44,289 bases of DNA from positions 1 to 44,289 of the forward strand of contig JAMPHT010000025.1 in NCBI GenBank assembly GCA_023663285.1, read 5' to 3'. This DNA is from Bacillota bacterium. GTDB taxonomy: Bacteria; Bacillota; Clostridia; Lachnospirales; Lachnospiraceae. The notes beneath the pieces are model-generated. The model did not search any database. It worked only from the letters and a program-made list of their open reading frames with translations, and had not been told where the DNA came from. This document shows, one piece after another, positions 44,010-44,289 of this stretch (position 1 is its first letter; the number at the start of each line of letters is the position of its first letter). The position numbers and the translations under genes were made by a program.

Positions 44010-44038
44010 ATCTTATCATAAACTGCGAGGGATTTCAA
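44010..44038 (-). promoter_or_regulatory. rpsF operon promoter
   Basis: On the minus strand TTGAAA (44033-44038), a 17-base spacer, TAAGAT (44010-44015), about 70 bases ahead of the rpsF ATG. Confidence 0.55.
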
Positions 44039-44053
44039 GGGGGTGGGGAAAAT

Positions 44054-44289
44054 TTATTTATCTGCATAATGATATCGACAGGCCAGAATATATATATTGT
44101 CTTCATCTATTCTGTAGATCAAACGGTCTTTATCATTGACTCTTCTGCTCCAATAACCAGATAAATTTCCGCTTAAAGGTTCCGGCTTACCTAATCCTTC
44201 ATTACCGTTTCTCTCAATATCCTTGATCAGCTGGTTGATTTTTTTAAGTGTCTTTCGGTCTTCAGTCTGCCAATAAAGATAATCTTCCC
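44054..44289 (-). CDS. yoeB: YoeB/Txe family mRNA interferase toxin, partial
   Basis: The last 78 codons; the start lies beyond the right edge. Readable parts: EDYLYWQTEDRKTLKKIN at the cut end, then GLGKPEPLSGNLSGYWSRR and the end ILACRYHYADK. These carry the YoeB catalytic set: Glu in the E-G-x-GKPE segment, Arg in WSRR, and the His-Tyr pair near the end. YoeB cuts mRNA at the ribosome A site. The YefM-type antitoxin gene should precede it outside the window. Confidence 0.9.
   Translation of the reverse strand, partial: EDYLYWQTEDRKTLKKINQLIKDIERNGNEGLGKPEPLSGNLSGYWSRRVNDKDRLIYRIDEDNIYILACRYHYADK

Overview
The window looks like chromosome from a gut-type anaerobic Firmicute of the Clostridia, most likely a Lachnospiraceae. 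The reasons are moderate GC, strong AGGAGG-type ribosome sites, the Firmicute gene orders (sua5-rpiB-upp next to the atp operon; gdpP-rplI-dnaB; rpsF-ssb-rpsR), MecA, spore-type wall hydrolases, pyruvate formate-lyase with a small clostridial ferredoxin, and a large ATPase-less sugar ABC locus. This assignment is inference from gene content; there is no rRNA or tRNA in the window.

Layout. 1-2961 (minus): start of an F-type ATP synthase operon (atpZ, atpI, atpB, atpE, atpF, atpH; the F1 genes lie beyond the left edge). The c subunit carries the residues of a Na+ site. 3053-4180 (plus): a GNAT acetyltransferase and a DUF402 protein. 4187-8143 (minus): a coiled-coil SleB-like wall hydrolase, dCMP deaminase, upp, rpiB and sua5. 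8344-9072 (minus): amidase. 9202-10978 (plus): a class B sortase and a surface protein ending in VPRTGD. 11114-13290 (minus): a GH18/SH3 membrane protein and an orphan small protein. 13802-14512 (plus): mecA. 14628-14819 (minus): a DUF1858 protein.

15074-18881 (plus) is the most unusual region. It holds a pyruvate formate-lyase whose glycyl radical domain is a separate 80-residue gene. Between the two halves sits a 67-residue, three-cysteine protein whose first half resembles the start of the radical domain. The PFL activase and a 56-residue 2[4Fe-4S] ferredoxin follow. Together these look like a naturally split PFL with its activation machinery.

18909-23853 (minus): a MerR regulator with a coding tandem repeat, dnaB, rplI and gdpP. 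23950-41211 (minus) is an eleven-gene carbohydrate operon: a lipoprotein binding protein with Ig-like repeats, a giant second binding protein, two permease pairs, an NHL/TPR membrane protein, a Yip1 protein, a DUF5696 protein, a secreted GH30 and a cytoplasmic GH35. A divergent LacI regulator (41637-42689) with near-perfect operators controls it. The set suggests external cleavage of a beta-linked (possibly galactan) polymer, oligosaccharide import and internal release of galactose. This block separates rpsF-ssb-rpsR (42860-43938) from gdpP-rplI-dnaB, which are neighbours in many Firmicutes, so it looks like an insertion. The right edge holds the C-terminal part of a YoeB-type toxin.
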